Shown here: positions 1-11,068 of the stretch, in pieces
How positions within the stretch are numbered: the stretch's first letter is position 1
Layout of the letters: the number at the start of each line of letters is the position of its first letter
From: Dactylellina haptotyla
Lineage: Eukaryota > Ascomycota > Orbiliomycetes > Orbiliales > Orbiliaceae
DNA: 64,000 nt
NCBI GenBank assembly: GCA_031310005.1
Contig: CM062387.1
Coordinates: 2,108,001 to 2,172,000 of the forward strand
Direction: 5' to 3'
Program-made: the position numbers and the translations under genes
Notes under the pieces: model-generated
Told to the model about the DNA's origin: nothing
The model's input: the letters and a program-made list of their open reading frames with translations, nothing else
The model's database searches: none

Positions 1-703
1 CGTATGCCGCGCGAAGAACGATATACCGTGGATGATCCGAGTTCCTCGCGAGAGGCGCGATTTTTTCTTTTCAATTTGAAGTCCGGGTGGGAGTTGACAC
101 GGCAATTCGACTCCGTTCCGCAATTGAACAATCGCAAATTCGAAAATTAAAAAGACACCATATTTATTAACTAATTTTAACGAAACGGTACGGTTACATA
201 TATCTTGGATTTTTCCTGGATTCCCTGGTCGCGACTTTTCTATCTGGTTATTTCTTTTGTATTGGAAATGCGTGGTGGTGGTGTTCTTACCATGGAAGGT
301 AGAGAGGGAGTCCGCGGGAGCATACCTTGCCAGGAAGAAGGATGACTGGCGGCATAGCTACGATTCAAATATTATACTTGCCATGTTATCACCAAAGGGC
401 AGAATATCAACCTAGAAGACACAATTGAACGGTTGGGCTGGTCTAGATATGGGCCCTCGAGGACCTGGGCTCCCTGGTTATGGCGTATAGGATGTGTCTC
501 CCAGATTCTGCTTCTCGAGAGCGCAGTTGGACCTCACTGCACAAATATATATTCTCTGCAACTGTCAACCTCACTTCCTCCCTCCTTCCTCTTCCCTCCT
601 CAATTTCCAACCTTACCAACTTCTGCAACGGAAACCACCCAGTCCCATAAAGCCTTCACAAATCTTCACAAACTTTTCACGATTCCCACCGAGATCCAAC
701 ATC
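1..703. other. Left-edge stretch without a recognised gene
   Basis: No reading frame here has recognisable domains or a plausible splice pattern. The last 150 bases are rich in C and T (about 565-680) just before the first small gene, which is typical of a fungal promoter and leader. Confidence 0.5.
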
Positions 704-898
704 ATGTCCTTCATCGCCTTCCTCAAAGACTGGGCGGAAAAAGAATTCACAGGAGAAAAAACTGCCAAACTCGGCCAGCAAATTAAGAAACGCTATGGTC
801 ACGAGGATATGATAGTTCGCCTGGTGGTCTTCATCTTTATCGTCCACTTTCTGTACATTTACATTCGAGAGTCTGTCTTTGACCTACCTTTGCTGTGA
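704..898 (+). CDS. Small single-pass membrane protein, 64 residues, unknown function
   Basis: The start is the ATG at 704, which lies just after a CT-rich leader with an ATC before the ATG. The longer open frame upstream of it looks like leader sequence. The protein has a charged amphipathic N-terminal half (lysine and glutamate rich, residues 8-35) and one strongly hydrophobic segment at about residues 36-54, followed by a short polar tail, so a tail-anchored or single-pass membrane protein is likely. No family is recognised. It sits about 270 bases upstream of the GLE1-like gene on the same strand. It might instead be an upstream reading frame on that transcript, but its composition and membrane segment look like a real small protein. 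Single exon, no intron needed. Confidence 0.5.
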   Translation: MSFIAFLKDWAEKEFTGEKTAKLGQQIKKRYGHEDMIVRLVVFIFIVHFLYIYIRESVFDLPLL

Positions 899-1171
899 GC
901 CCGTCTTCCTCTTTGTCTCGTTACCCTCCTGTATTTTCTGGTTTTAGTTTCCCATTTTCTCTTTGCTGCTGCTTTTGGAGTTTCCTTTGTTGATCAATTG
1001 GCGTTGTGATACACGAACATGTATCCAATGTTGATTGTGATTCAGAGGCACTTCCATTTTTTAGCATCTCAAGTATTTCATTACAGTGCTGACAAGTTAT
1101 CTAGGCCACTCCGCTGCAAATTGGTGCTCGCTGACGCCATTCTCCGTGGCGAAGCTTTTTATACGGCAGCT

Positions 1172-4018
1172 ATGACCGCTGTATCCACCCAGTTCTCGGG
1201 CAGCTATGGCTGCGAACGCGAGGTTCTGGATCCCACTGACCCGCTTGCAGAACCCGGTTCTGCCGAGGAATGGTCAAGATACGTCGAAGATATCTCCAAG
1301 ACCGAAGATTCTATGATGCATCTCGGCGTACCCCAAGTTCCGCAGCTGTCGGAAACTCCCGATCTTCCGCTCGCTCTTCGTCCCGAGGAGCCGGAGTTCG
1401 TCGAGCTGCCAACCATCTTGGATCTAGATTCCTTCATAAACCCCCCAATGCTCGATCATGGACCCTCTAGTCCCCCTAGCAACGAGATCTCAGACCGGCC
1501 TATGACGTGGTCAGAAATCCAGGAATCAATCCGTATCAACAGTCTGCAAGCCGATGCGGAACTGCAGAAGCTCGAAGACGAGTACCGTCAAGATCTTCTA
1601 GCTCACGGTCTTCCTATTGAATCCAGTTCGGCTTCTTCTCCATCTCTCCAATTCGAGATTGATGAGACCGAGGTCCTCAATGAGCTGCGTAAGATGAAGC
1701 TCGAGAGCTCTGAGTGGACGCCGAACAACAATACCAACTCAAACAAAAAAATTACGGAAACCACGCCGGCTCCTTCGGAAGACAAGGACGTTCGTAGACT
1801 CGTCGAGATTGCAGCCTACCATGCTTCTCCGGAGTATCGTACACGCAACCACGATATCTACAGACAACTTGCCGCGCCACCTTCCGACGATTTCAAGCAG
1901 ACACCTAAGGCGAAACCGCAAGAATTGGACCTCGATTATGATCCCCTCGCGGGACAGAAATTCATGGAAGCCAAAGTCCAGGAGCATAACGAGTTGACCT
2001 CCAAAATCCAAGCGTTACAGGATTATATGAGCAATCTCGGCAAAGACCTTACTAAGATCAATGTCTACCTCGGGAATTTCGGCACCTACAAGCAAAATAT
2101 TCTAGATGAGATGGAGGTTGAAAGCGCGAAGAATCAGGAGAGGATTAAAGAAGAATTTCGGCGGAGGGAAGAAGCCGAGAAGGCGAGGTTGGCTAGGATG
2201 GAAGCTGATAGGAAGGAGCGCGAGTATATGATTAAAGAAGCGCAAGAGAAAAAGAAACAGGAAATGATCAGAATGAAGGAGGAAGCTGAGCGCAAGAAGC
2301 GTGAAGAGGAAGAGCGCAAGAAGCATGAACAACAAGAGAGGGAACGCCAGCAAAAGGAAGCCGAACGCCTTCGAAAGGAACAGGAGGAGCAACAACGTCG
2401 TGAGAAAGAGGAAGCGATCCGCAAGGCTAAAGAGGAGGAAGACGCGAGGAAGAAAGCTGAGGCTGAGAAGCAAAAGGCCGAAGAAGATCGCAAGAAGGTT
2501 GCTGACCAAAAACTTTCCGATACGCGACGAAAGTCTATTGATGTTCAGCAAGCGCGAGCAAATGCTGTACAAGCTAATGCTGCAGCTATCGAGGTATGTT
2601 TAATCCATGATAATTTCCCATTGAATAATTGCTAAAGGTTTTTTCTAGGCCGAGATTGAGACTCGTGCCCAGCGCATCCTCGGAACTATGATGTACGCCG
2701 CTCAAGCTTACGATAGAGTCAAGTCTGAGCTGCGCGGACACGTAGGTTATAGAGCAACCTACGCCGGGTCGCTGGTGCGATTGGCACCGAAAGAAATCGC
2801 GAGGGAACTCATGTCCCGTAAGGACATTTTGGTCATGTTTAATCAGTATGCCATGTTCCGTCTCAATATGGAAGAAGTCCAGCTGCGGTGCAAGGTCGTC
2901 AAAGCCGTCTTTAATAACGGACAGGTTTCGAACCTTAAATACACGCTAGCCAAGAAAGTCACACAGGCGGTGGGGACGAAAGCCGGATATCTGGGAGCCG
3001 CAGGCGCGGATCTCAAGATCCTCACCCAACTTCGGGACGACCTGGAGAAACAAGGGGCCAATAGTGTGGTCGCCGTTGACGACTTTGTCCTCGAACGACA
3101 AGCGAAAGAGGGGTTGACAGCCCCGCCAATGCTCTTCCTCAGTCTCTACAACTTTGTTAAGACGATACTTGTTAAAGGCTTTACCGAGGGCCCAGATAAG
3201 CCGGGAATGATGAAGTCGTTGGCGATGATTTGCAACGCCATCCTCGGAGGAAGGGCCAAGTATTGGCCTGCCGCACCAATGACGGCATTGGTGTACATGA
3301 GGTTCTGGGAACAGGCTCCATCAATCTTCGGAGCGATGGGCCTCCCCACCGATATGGGGTACAAGCAGTTGGGCGGGGATGGGCAATTGGAGACGTCTAC
3401 GGACGTGAATAGGCGCGCCGAGGTGGCGATGTCCCTATTCTGCCACATGGGCATCCTGTAAGTTGTTCTCTTCAATTCTCTATCGCACACTTTCCCTCTG
3501 TGAATAAACATGCTAACAGTTTTTTGAATAGGCGATTGGCGAACACCAAGCGCGAGCAGGTGCTCGGCCCGGCGGACATCTTGTTCGCACTTAACGCCAA
3601 CCTGGCCGTTCCGGTCTACCTCCGCGATGAGCTGCACTACATCAACGTGCGCACCATCATGACGATCGCTCCCTGGGAGCTCCGCGCCCACGTGGGTTAC
3701 CCGGGCGTGGTAGCTCTCGAACAGAAAGTGACGGCCTTCGCGGCCGAGGAGACCGATAAGCGGCTCCTTGCTTTCGCGGCCCTGTTGAAGGGCCACATGG
3801 CGTCCCTGGTCTCACAGAGGTACGTGGACCAGTCGCAGGCCTTCGGCTGCGACGAGTACAAGTACTGGGACGAGGATGACATCAAAGACGTCTACGCGAA
3901 GCGGGCTGCCGAGGGAGTATCTCGACACCAGATGGTCGTAGATGTCAATACCACCAATGCGAGGATTGATAGGGAGAGGGAGGAGGAGGAGCGGTTCAGG
4001 CCCTCCGGGGACGAGTAG
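1172..4018 (+). CDS. GLE1-like protein (nuclear-pore mRNA export factor family), 905 residues
   Basis: Three exons: 1172-2593, 2649-3457, 3532-4018; both introns have GTATGT or GTAAGT donors and a CTAA branch site, and the frame is kept. An in-frame ATG at 1019 would add 51 residues; 1172 is preferred because the extension looks like leader. The N-terminal third is acidic and low in complexity. Residues about 310-450 form a long charged coiled coil of K, E, R and Q. The C-terminal part (about 475-905) is helical and resembles the GLE1 domain: a motif like 'GQVSN' after a coiled region, then MGYK followed by a tryptophan-poor LET...R...SLF stretch that parallels MGWK...R...LF in GLE1. GLE1 binds IP6 and activates the DEAD-box ATPase Dbp5 at the cytoplasmic face of the pore. 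This protein is much longer than the usual 500-600 residues of fungal GLE1, so it may be a divergent paralogue or another helical-repeat protein. Confidence 0.55.
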
Positions 4019-4138
4019 ATGGTGGGTGTTGTTTTCGGCGTTTATTTTAATGGGATAGAAGGGAGGGGGAGTATGGGCGTTTTATTTTATTATTTTATTA
4101 TTTTATTTTTATGTTTTTGCTTTCGTTAGGTTTATGCG

Positions 4139-4197
4139 AGTCCCGATGGCCCTTAGTGATGAGAGAGGAGTATCGGAGCAGAAGGGCCATCGGGACT
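4139..4197. repeat. Perfect 16-bp inverted repeat (hairpin) between convergent genes
   Basis: The arms at 4139-4154 and 4182-4197 are exact reverse complements (AGTCCCGATGGCCCTT) with a 27-base loop. The hairpin lies about 120 bases after the stop of the GLE1-like gene and about 180 bases after the end of the convergent decarboxylase-like gene, so it probably falls in one or both 3' ends. No flanking target-site duplication is seen. Confidence 0.75.
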
Positions 4198-4377
4198 GGC
4201 ATCATGTATTTTTAATAACGACAATGAGTACGCCCTTTTATACAATAATGTAATATAACACTCTTAGCACTCACACAGTAGACATATACCCAAACTAGGA
4301 CGCTTGGTATCACTACACAAAGAATATAAAGCTTAACACCCTTATCTACAGTTTGTTTATATACCATTTTTCATCCG

Positions 4378-5634
4378 TTATGAATTGCCGGCACCGTTGT
4401 AACCCTTCAACAGCGGACAGGGGATGAAATTATTTTCCAAGAAAGCCGCAGCGAACAGCCACCCTTTCGCGGTGTTGGTATTGATTTTGAGACTGTACAG
4501 AGCTGAATCGAGGAATACACTTCCAGAGACCGGGATGGGTGAAAACGGCGGCTGGGTGAGGCGGGTGTTGAAGATACGGATCTGGTTGTCGCAGATGATA
4601 CCGTTGCCTGTGAATGGTTGGTTCGTGACGTTGCGGACGCTATATATGGTACGTTTATTCGGTCGTATTAGCTTCTCAAATTATCTTTTTATGTGGTTGT
4701 ATAGAAACCAAGATGGATTTCTATAGGGTGGATTAATGTTGCGATTAAATAAGAAACTTACAAATCCCATGGTACATCTATAGTTCCGGACGGTGTGTAT
4801 TTGACATATCCAGTCGGCGAGTTAGGTCCGCCGCCGATTTCGGTGAAATTGAAATATACCTGTCCCGGGGCGGAAGCTTGCGCGGAAGGGACGAAAGCGT
4901 AAGGGTCGCTCGGGGGGTCCATTGTCGAAGCTGGAGTGAAGAGGCCGTAGACGGTGAGGCCGAGGATGCCGACGACGTTTGCGTTCATCCAGTTGACGGG
5001 GGCGTAGACGAAATTCGAGTAGCCATCGTTGAGGAGGTCGACGAAGGGGAAGGAGAGACGGAAGGTCTGTATATTTGGGTTTTTATCTTGTTAACTGCTA
5101 TTGTGTATGTTCTGAAGTCTTTTTATGGTAATACATTATATGTATAGATGTTGTGATTAATAGATATAAGATCTAGATCTACTTACAGTAAAATCAGGGA
5201 TGATAATACCGAAGCCGTGGATATCGTGTTCGAGGGCGGATGTGACTACCAACTAGTTCCTTTTCAGTATCATGATACTTTTTATCGTCGACAATTGCGA
5301 CAACCTTTCAATTCAGTGATATTTGGTTTCGGTGAGTTCGTACAGGATACATATCACTGGGCCATCCCGGCAATAATTCTTGATATGCTGCCGTTAAAAT
5401 GCCATATTGGGCGGGTATTCTTGCTCTCGCCTCAGAAAGCGGAATGGGTACTATGGCGAACGTCGAGTTTATCGTGGCCGTGACGGGGAGCGGGCCATAG
5501 ATCTCCACGATTGGATTGGGCTGCGATTGGCTGGGCGGGTAGATACCCGGAATGACGAGCGAGGAGGCTAGTTGGGCATATGCGCCCAGGATAGTGAGGA
5601 TCGCGGATTTCGAACTTCGAACCATATTTTGCAA
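4378..5634 (-). CDS. Secreted acetoacetate-decarboxylase-like protein, 307 residues
   Basis: Four exons on the minus strand: 5634-5344, 5252-5187, 5066-4762, 4639-4378. Each intron has canonical ends and the joined frame is open. The protein begins with a likely signal peptide (residues 1-25, ending near ASSLVIP). It then shows the pattern of fungal proteins with an acetoacetate-decarboxylase-like fold: IPAQYGI, LLPGWPSDMYP, a central LEHDIHGFGI and FPFVDLLNDGYSNF. The 66-base second exon codes exactly for the conserved LVVTSALEHDIHGFGI block, which supports the model. Members of this group are secreted by plant-associated fungi, but their substrates are not established, so no enzyme activity is claimed. 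The gene converges on the GLE1-like gene. A short dyad lies 66 bases upstream of the start. Confidence 0.75.
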
Positions 5635-6742
5635 TTTGATCTGTATAGGTACGATTCTGCTTTTATTCAGGAGTCGCGAATGTGTTTTGCTTTCGAAAGA
5701 CCGGAAATCAATTTCCGGTTTTGAACATTAGGATGCATGTCCTTTATAACCCTTTGCTTCTCGTCCAAATTGACTGGCTATGCGAGAACACCCACATCAT
5801 TTTTGCATATTCAGAGGTTTGAGCGGGCTGAAGATCGGATCGCAAAGGTGGGTCGGAGCTCCTTATGGAAACTCGATTGTAAGCCAGATACTTCGCGAAT
5901 CTAACCGAAATCTCCTCTAAACTGGGTCGGGGCCGGGCTGGTCCTTGTTAGTGCGAGTCTTAGCTAGTGGCTAGTTCTCTGGGTTGCAGGAGTGCATAAA
6001 TGTGCACGGGACAAATACAGAAAACTGTGGTAATTGGCGGACACTCTAGGTGTAAAAATCTTCCCGCGAGTGTATCCTGGCTCTCGCATTTTGAATTCTT
6101 GAATTTTGCTTGAAACGAGTGAACTCGTGTTGGTGGTAGCTCGAGAACCATTTTTGACATTTTGTGATATCACAATTGCAATTGTGAAAGGAACAGAAGT
6201 TGGCGCCAAGGGTGAGTCTCGGCTCGGATCGAGATCGAGATCGAGATGCCAGATCAGATCCGAATCCGGGCCTGTATCTATATCACACTTCGTTTCTTAA
6301 TTGCCATAGTATATACATCAGTAATGAAAGCATCGAGCGAGGTAATATGTTTCCAAGCCTTGCACTGATCAGAATGCATGTTTACGCTAAATGCCAGAAT
6401 CGAATCGAATCGAATCCCGTCCTGGCAACGTGCGCAACTGGATTCCCGGTTCAGCCATTTTTAGCCGTGGGAGATATCGTCATCTGTGGCGCGTCCGGCT
6501 CCCAAGCCTCACCAACAGTGATTGGATTTGAGAGCCTCGAATTGATTGGTGGTTCCAAAATACGGGACCGAAGATGCATCGCCAGAAACCCGGTTTGCGG
6601 CCGACATCTCACATCCCTGCCGTTCCTGTGTTCAGTGATAGGAACCAACATGCATATTGTCCAAATAACCCCAGGAACCGCGATTTAATACCAGCTACGA
6701 GCCCTGCAAGGTACTTGGGTCTAAGTCGATAGCTAGCGCCGA
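5635..6742. other. Intergenic region between divergent genes, with palindromes and short tandem repeats
   Basis: No gene is seen. The stretch holds a 9-bp-arm dyad at 5700-5719, an 18-bp perfect palindrome at 6170-6187 (TCACAATTGCAATTGTGA), a CGAGAT tandem repeat at about 6228-6247, and an AATCG tandem at about 6393-6415. The dyads may be binding sites for the divergently transcribed neighbours. Confidence 0.5.
5700..5719. promoter_or_regulatory. Dyad upstream of the decarboxylase-like gene
   Basis: The sequence ACCGGAAAT, CA, ATTTCCGGT is a perfect inverted repeat with 9-base arms around a 2-base centre. It lies 66-85 bases upstream of the ATG at 5634. CGG-type dyads are often bound by Zn2Cys6 dimer regulators in fungi; a role here is inference only. 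Confidence 0.35.
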
Positions 6743-8820
6743 ATGGACCTGGTCTCGCCGGCTACTCGCGATCTCCTCGTCGAGTTCTGTCACGACATCA
6801 ACGCCTGGCACGACCAAAGCTGCTGGATAGCCCGCGGCCTCCCGCTCCCTCCGCCAGCGATGACAGCTGGTACCAACTCTGATATCAACCCTGATATCAA
6901 CCCGCCCGTTACCGTCCAATCCGCTACTACCACCACCACCACTACTACTACTACTGCGGAACCCGTGGAATCCGTCATCTTTTCCCGCTTCGAAAGGCTG
7001 CCCGGTGAGATCAGAAATGAGATTTACGCCTACCTCCTCTGCCCCGCCCGCAACACGTCATTCGAGCGGAGTCCCACAAACCCCTACAGATACCGCGGCC
7101 TGGCGCCCACCAAGGCCGGCAATGAACCGGACGACAGCGACAATGACGACGACGTCGAGCTCGTCGTTTACTCCAATGGCAACACTGTGCCCAAGTTGCA
7201 GCGCATACGAATATATCATGACATCCTGAGAACAACCCGGAAGATATATAGAGAGGCGCACGGGTTCCTATACACCGCATGTGGACCCGTGCTGAAAGTC
7301 AAGGGTTTGCCGTTCAATACCCCGTTATGTCGACTCATGGGAAGACTAGGGTTCAGGTGGTTCTATACATCGGATAGAGGTGATTCGAGGATAGAAGGTA
7401 GCGTGGGGACCTTGGAATTCAGGTGGAAAGACGGCAGCGAGCCCGACGAGTTCCAAGGAGAAGTGTACGCCAGAAGTAAAGGGCAGCCGGATATCGTGCT
7501 CTTAGGCCCGCAGGTAGTCGAGTTTGTAAAATGGCTGCAAGTTCTGAGTACGCCTTTGCACGCATTCCCTTGGAATAAATTGAATAATCTTTCATGGAAC
7601 AAATGCTAACAGAAGTGATGCGTACAGAAATCAAAGATATAGCCCAGCGTGAGCTGTTTATATTGAGATTCTACTTCCACAACCCCGCCAACATTTTCGG
7701 CGAACCCATCGCGGACTCAGCCAAAGTAACCAAATTACACTGGAAAATCCTAAACGAATTCCGCTTCTTCAAGGGGACGGGCATAATCTACGACGAAATC
7801 TCCGGCTTCGACAACCAATACGAAGGTAAACTCTTAACCTTCATGAACCAACCCATAGTCTGGATCCGTTCTGAGATCCTCCGCATCGTCGACCTATCGC
7901 GCTCAATCGCAAAACAAGGCACGACAGTCGAAGACGACTCGGATCTCGTCGACAATTTCTGCCGCTGGATCTTCATTGGTGACCTCATCCGGAATAAGAT
8001 TGAGAATTCTTTCGAACATATCACGCAATTCTACCCGCGCATGGACGATCTCTATCCGATGCTTACCTTGCGACAGGTATTCCAGATCAGCTTTTACAAT
8101 TTCGCGAAATGCTTCTTTTTAATGATCGTGAAGGATATTCTGCCTGAGGCATTGGGGATCAAAGATCCCATGGATACGTTGAAGGATATATGTCAGGATT
8201 TAGACGATCTTACGGAACAGACGATGGATGTGAAGCACGGGGAAGGAAGCGGACGAGTTTTGGTTTTGACGCCTTATCAGATATCTAGGGTGAACCATCT
8301 GCAGGCCATGATTTGCGTTTACTGTCAGGAGAAGGGGCTGTTAAATAAGGGGATTGAGTATTTCGACAAGTGTGTGGCGCATTCAGAGGGGGAACGACGG
8401 CAGATGCTCGGATTCCTGGCCGAGGCGGCGAAAACTTGGAGGGAGGATGGTAGCGGGGACAGGGTCACAGAAGAAGTAAGTAAATTCCCAGAAAGAGGCG
8501 ATATCTAGCCCCGAAAGCTAACGGAGAACCAGTTGATGGAATTCCTGCTTCAAGTATTCCCGGAAGGCGATTTAGAAATCACGATGCTACCGCAGATGAA
8601 ATCTTCTCGAATAGACTACGAACGACGGGTGTTAAAGAAATACGGGTATGTGGGGGATCCACTTTTGGATCGATTTGTTCAGCATCCACCCGAAAAGCCA
8701 GGATCGGAATTAGAACCGCCGGAGATCGCCCTTGATTGGGAGGCTTACCGGAATTCGAAGACGGCGAGGAAAGTCTGGCTGGGGACAGGGATGGAAGAGA
8801 CCTTTGTAACGGACATATAA
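6743..8820 (+). CDS. F-box-like / LPGEIRNEIY-type fungal protein, 646 residues
   Basis: Three exons: 6743-7547, 7628-8475, 8533-8820. The introns have GTACGC and GTAAGT donors and GCTAAC branch sites, and the frames join with no stop. After a low-complexity N-terminus with a run of threonines (residues 72-81, from an ACC/ACT repeat), residues 84-99 read FERLPGEIRNEIYAYL. This is the short F-box-like signature common to large fungal families of unknown function. The remainder is helical and acidic with no catalytic motif that I recognise. The most likely role is an adaptor in an SCF ubiquitin ligase or a related scaffold. Two clear F-box genes lie within 10 kb downstream, but the sequences do not look like close duplicates of this one. 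Confidence 0.7.
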
Positions 8821-11068
8821 TATCCGCCTCTATCACTGTAAAATATAGAGTAACTGAATTTGCCTATATCAGTTTGACCCTCCAACTAAGTTCTTCAATG
8901 CTTTAATGCACAAAGACTGATCATTAATATATTAAATTTAGAGACCAAACCCCTTCCTGGACAAAGAGTTATAAGTTCACGTTCATACCGCCTTAAACCA
9001 ACGCGTCTGTGCCGTTTCATGGAGATTAGTCCACTCACTATTGGAAAAGTTCACGGGACTTGCATAGTCCGGTGTCACATCACCCTTGTAAACGTACATA
9101 CGTCTATGTCACTGTAAAAGAGCCACTTCCGTGATTGCTGAAAATTCCCAAGCGTTATAACCAAGCTACATAAGTAGCCACCAAATGCGACGTCCCCATG
9201 GCATTGTATCTCAGAGTTTTCTCAGCCAATTCGACACGTAAAGGATGCAGCCTCGGAATCAGCCCGTTGCTAAGCTCCGCGGCTACCAAACAGGCTGCAG
9301 AACGGCATTGTGTTGTGTTACGATACAAACTTCGAATTCCCCGCTTGGGTTCGGGTTGAATGCATACTGCTGCTTGGCCTCATCGGCATTCGCCTTTCCG
9401 GTTTCCTGGGCATGCGCATGTTAACATGTTACCACACTCGTAACCCCCACCAGATGAATTTCGCACCCAGGTTTGATTTCGGCACATTGGTATTTGCCCC
9501 AGCAGCAAGGGGAAAGTTAAAGTTTAAGGAATCTGTTATTACTATGGTCTTACTACCCGACATCGGACGCAATTATTGCCTCTCAATGGTTAGGCAGCCG
9601 GCATTTTTACGAGTCTGCCAGCACAGGGCTTTTTTGTTCCTCTCCATCTCTTGTCTCCATCTCTTGTGCTACCGAGCGAGCCAAGTGCGACCATGTCCTC
9701 GGAGTCGAGCGGTCGAAAATTTGCAGGGGGTGATACCTCCAGAAACCCAAAATCTCACTAGTTGCGAATTTTGATTGCCACTCTTTTATTGGATCAGCTT
9801 CGATTACATAATTATATAAGCTTCAGATAGTAGGTTTCTGGTTGTCTCGCAAGCCAGCTGCCGTCCTTGGGGCCTGCGAAGCAGGTCTGCTGGAGCGTCT
9901 GGAGGAGAATCGTTGCGACTTGACAAAATCGCATGTCTTCTAGACTGCCTCCGGCAGACTTGCTTCGCAGGCCCCAAGGACGGCAGCTGGCTTGCGAGAC
10001 AAGGTTTCTGGTCTAATATTGAGACAAACTCCGCAAGTGATTCTTTTCCCCGCATCAGCGTGTAGCCTTCTTGCCGTGAACAGCTATATTTGAAAAGACC
10101 GTCCGATCCCAGACGAAGAATCCAAATGCTCGACTACCTCATTGCAAGATTAGAACAAGTTCGGGAGTTGAGAAAATCCGACCAAGTGATCTTATTGGAG
10201 GGTTTTCTGTTTTTAGGCGAACTAACTCTTGTGTATCCTTCACGCGGCAAGCGGCCATATTTACCACTATTAGTAATTACAAGCTTGTCGAAATGTGGAT
10301 TACCAAGAAGTGTTAAACGAACGTTTCATAGCACTTCTCTGATATATATTGTATCTAGATTTTCGCATGGTAATGATTATAATTGTGGGTATTGGGAAGT
10401 GGTGCCTGTCAACGGATGCAGTGTATTGTCTCCAGCCCGATCTCGTTCGTCTCAAGCTGTGCACCAAGAATCCATCTGCTGTTCTCACGTGTATTTAAAT
10501 TTGCGTGCTATGTCTGCCGGAAACTAGATAGACAAAACTCGTCAAGACTGACCTCAGAGATCAATGATCTGGCCAATTTATTTGTACGTGTTTTATCACG
10601 TAGCTCCACGGATAGACCCTGTGAATGGCATCCACATAGGCGGCTGGTTTTGAGTTCATGTCTTGGGAATTTCACATCTAGATTGGCCCACCATCCCCTC
10701 TAACCCTTCTGGGGTTTAGCGTATCTTGTGGTGGCCCAAGCCCTCTGCTGGAGGCCCAAGCAACCAGGGGAATTCGGACAAGGCCTTGAATAAATATGCT
10801 GCACCTGTACCAGCCAGCTGTGGGGCAACGATTCTCTCATCTCAATCCTCATTGTTTATTATTGCTCTGGATCAATTTCCGCCTTTGCTTTTTAACACTG
10901 GATTCAATACAAACCTTTTTTAATTCTAGATCCAATATTATATTTACGAAAGCGAAGAGGAACTGTCGATGCTTGGCTTCAGCTAGTTAGGTTCTGCTTT
11001 GCTCAGGCCTCTATTCTATATTGACGACTCGTTCAATAAAATATTGTTTATGACCATCGAGCCCAACA
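8821..11068. other. Intergenic stretch with one foldback element
   Basis: No convincing gene. The longest open frames (for example about 9310-9774) have no domain, no codon pattern and no splice support. The only structured feature is the 161-bp foldback element at 9842-10002. Just before the next gene a CCCAAGC-type motif recurs around 10735-10760. Confidence 0.5.
9833..10011. mobile_element. Mutator-type MITE (foldback), 161 bp, with 9-bp target-site duplication
   Basis: The element spans 9842-10002. Its left and right terminal inverted repeats, 9842-9890 and 9954-10002, match at 48 of 49 bases, starting TTGTCTCGCAAGCCAGCTGC. A partly matching stretch continues inward. The element is bordered on both sides by the same 9 bases, GGTTTCTGG (9833-9841 and 10003-10011). 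Long terminal repeats together with a 9-bp target-site duplication are typical of Mutator-like elements. There is no coding capacity, so it must have moved with a transposase supplied elsewhere. The near-perfect repeats and intact duplication suggest a fairly young insertion. Confidence 0.85.

Noticed and set aside
2102-2572. Long open frame on the minus strand opposite the coiled coil of the GLE1-like gene
   Set aside because: It is the mirror of K/E/R-rich codons (giving L, F and S runs) and not an independent gene.
9310-9774. Open frame of 154 codons in the intergenic stretch
   Set aside because: No domain, no splice context, odd amino-acid composition and no similarity to neighbouring coding sequence.
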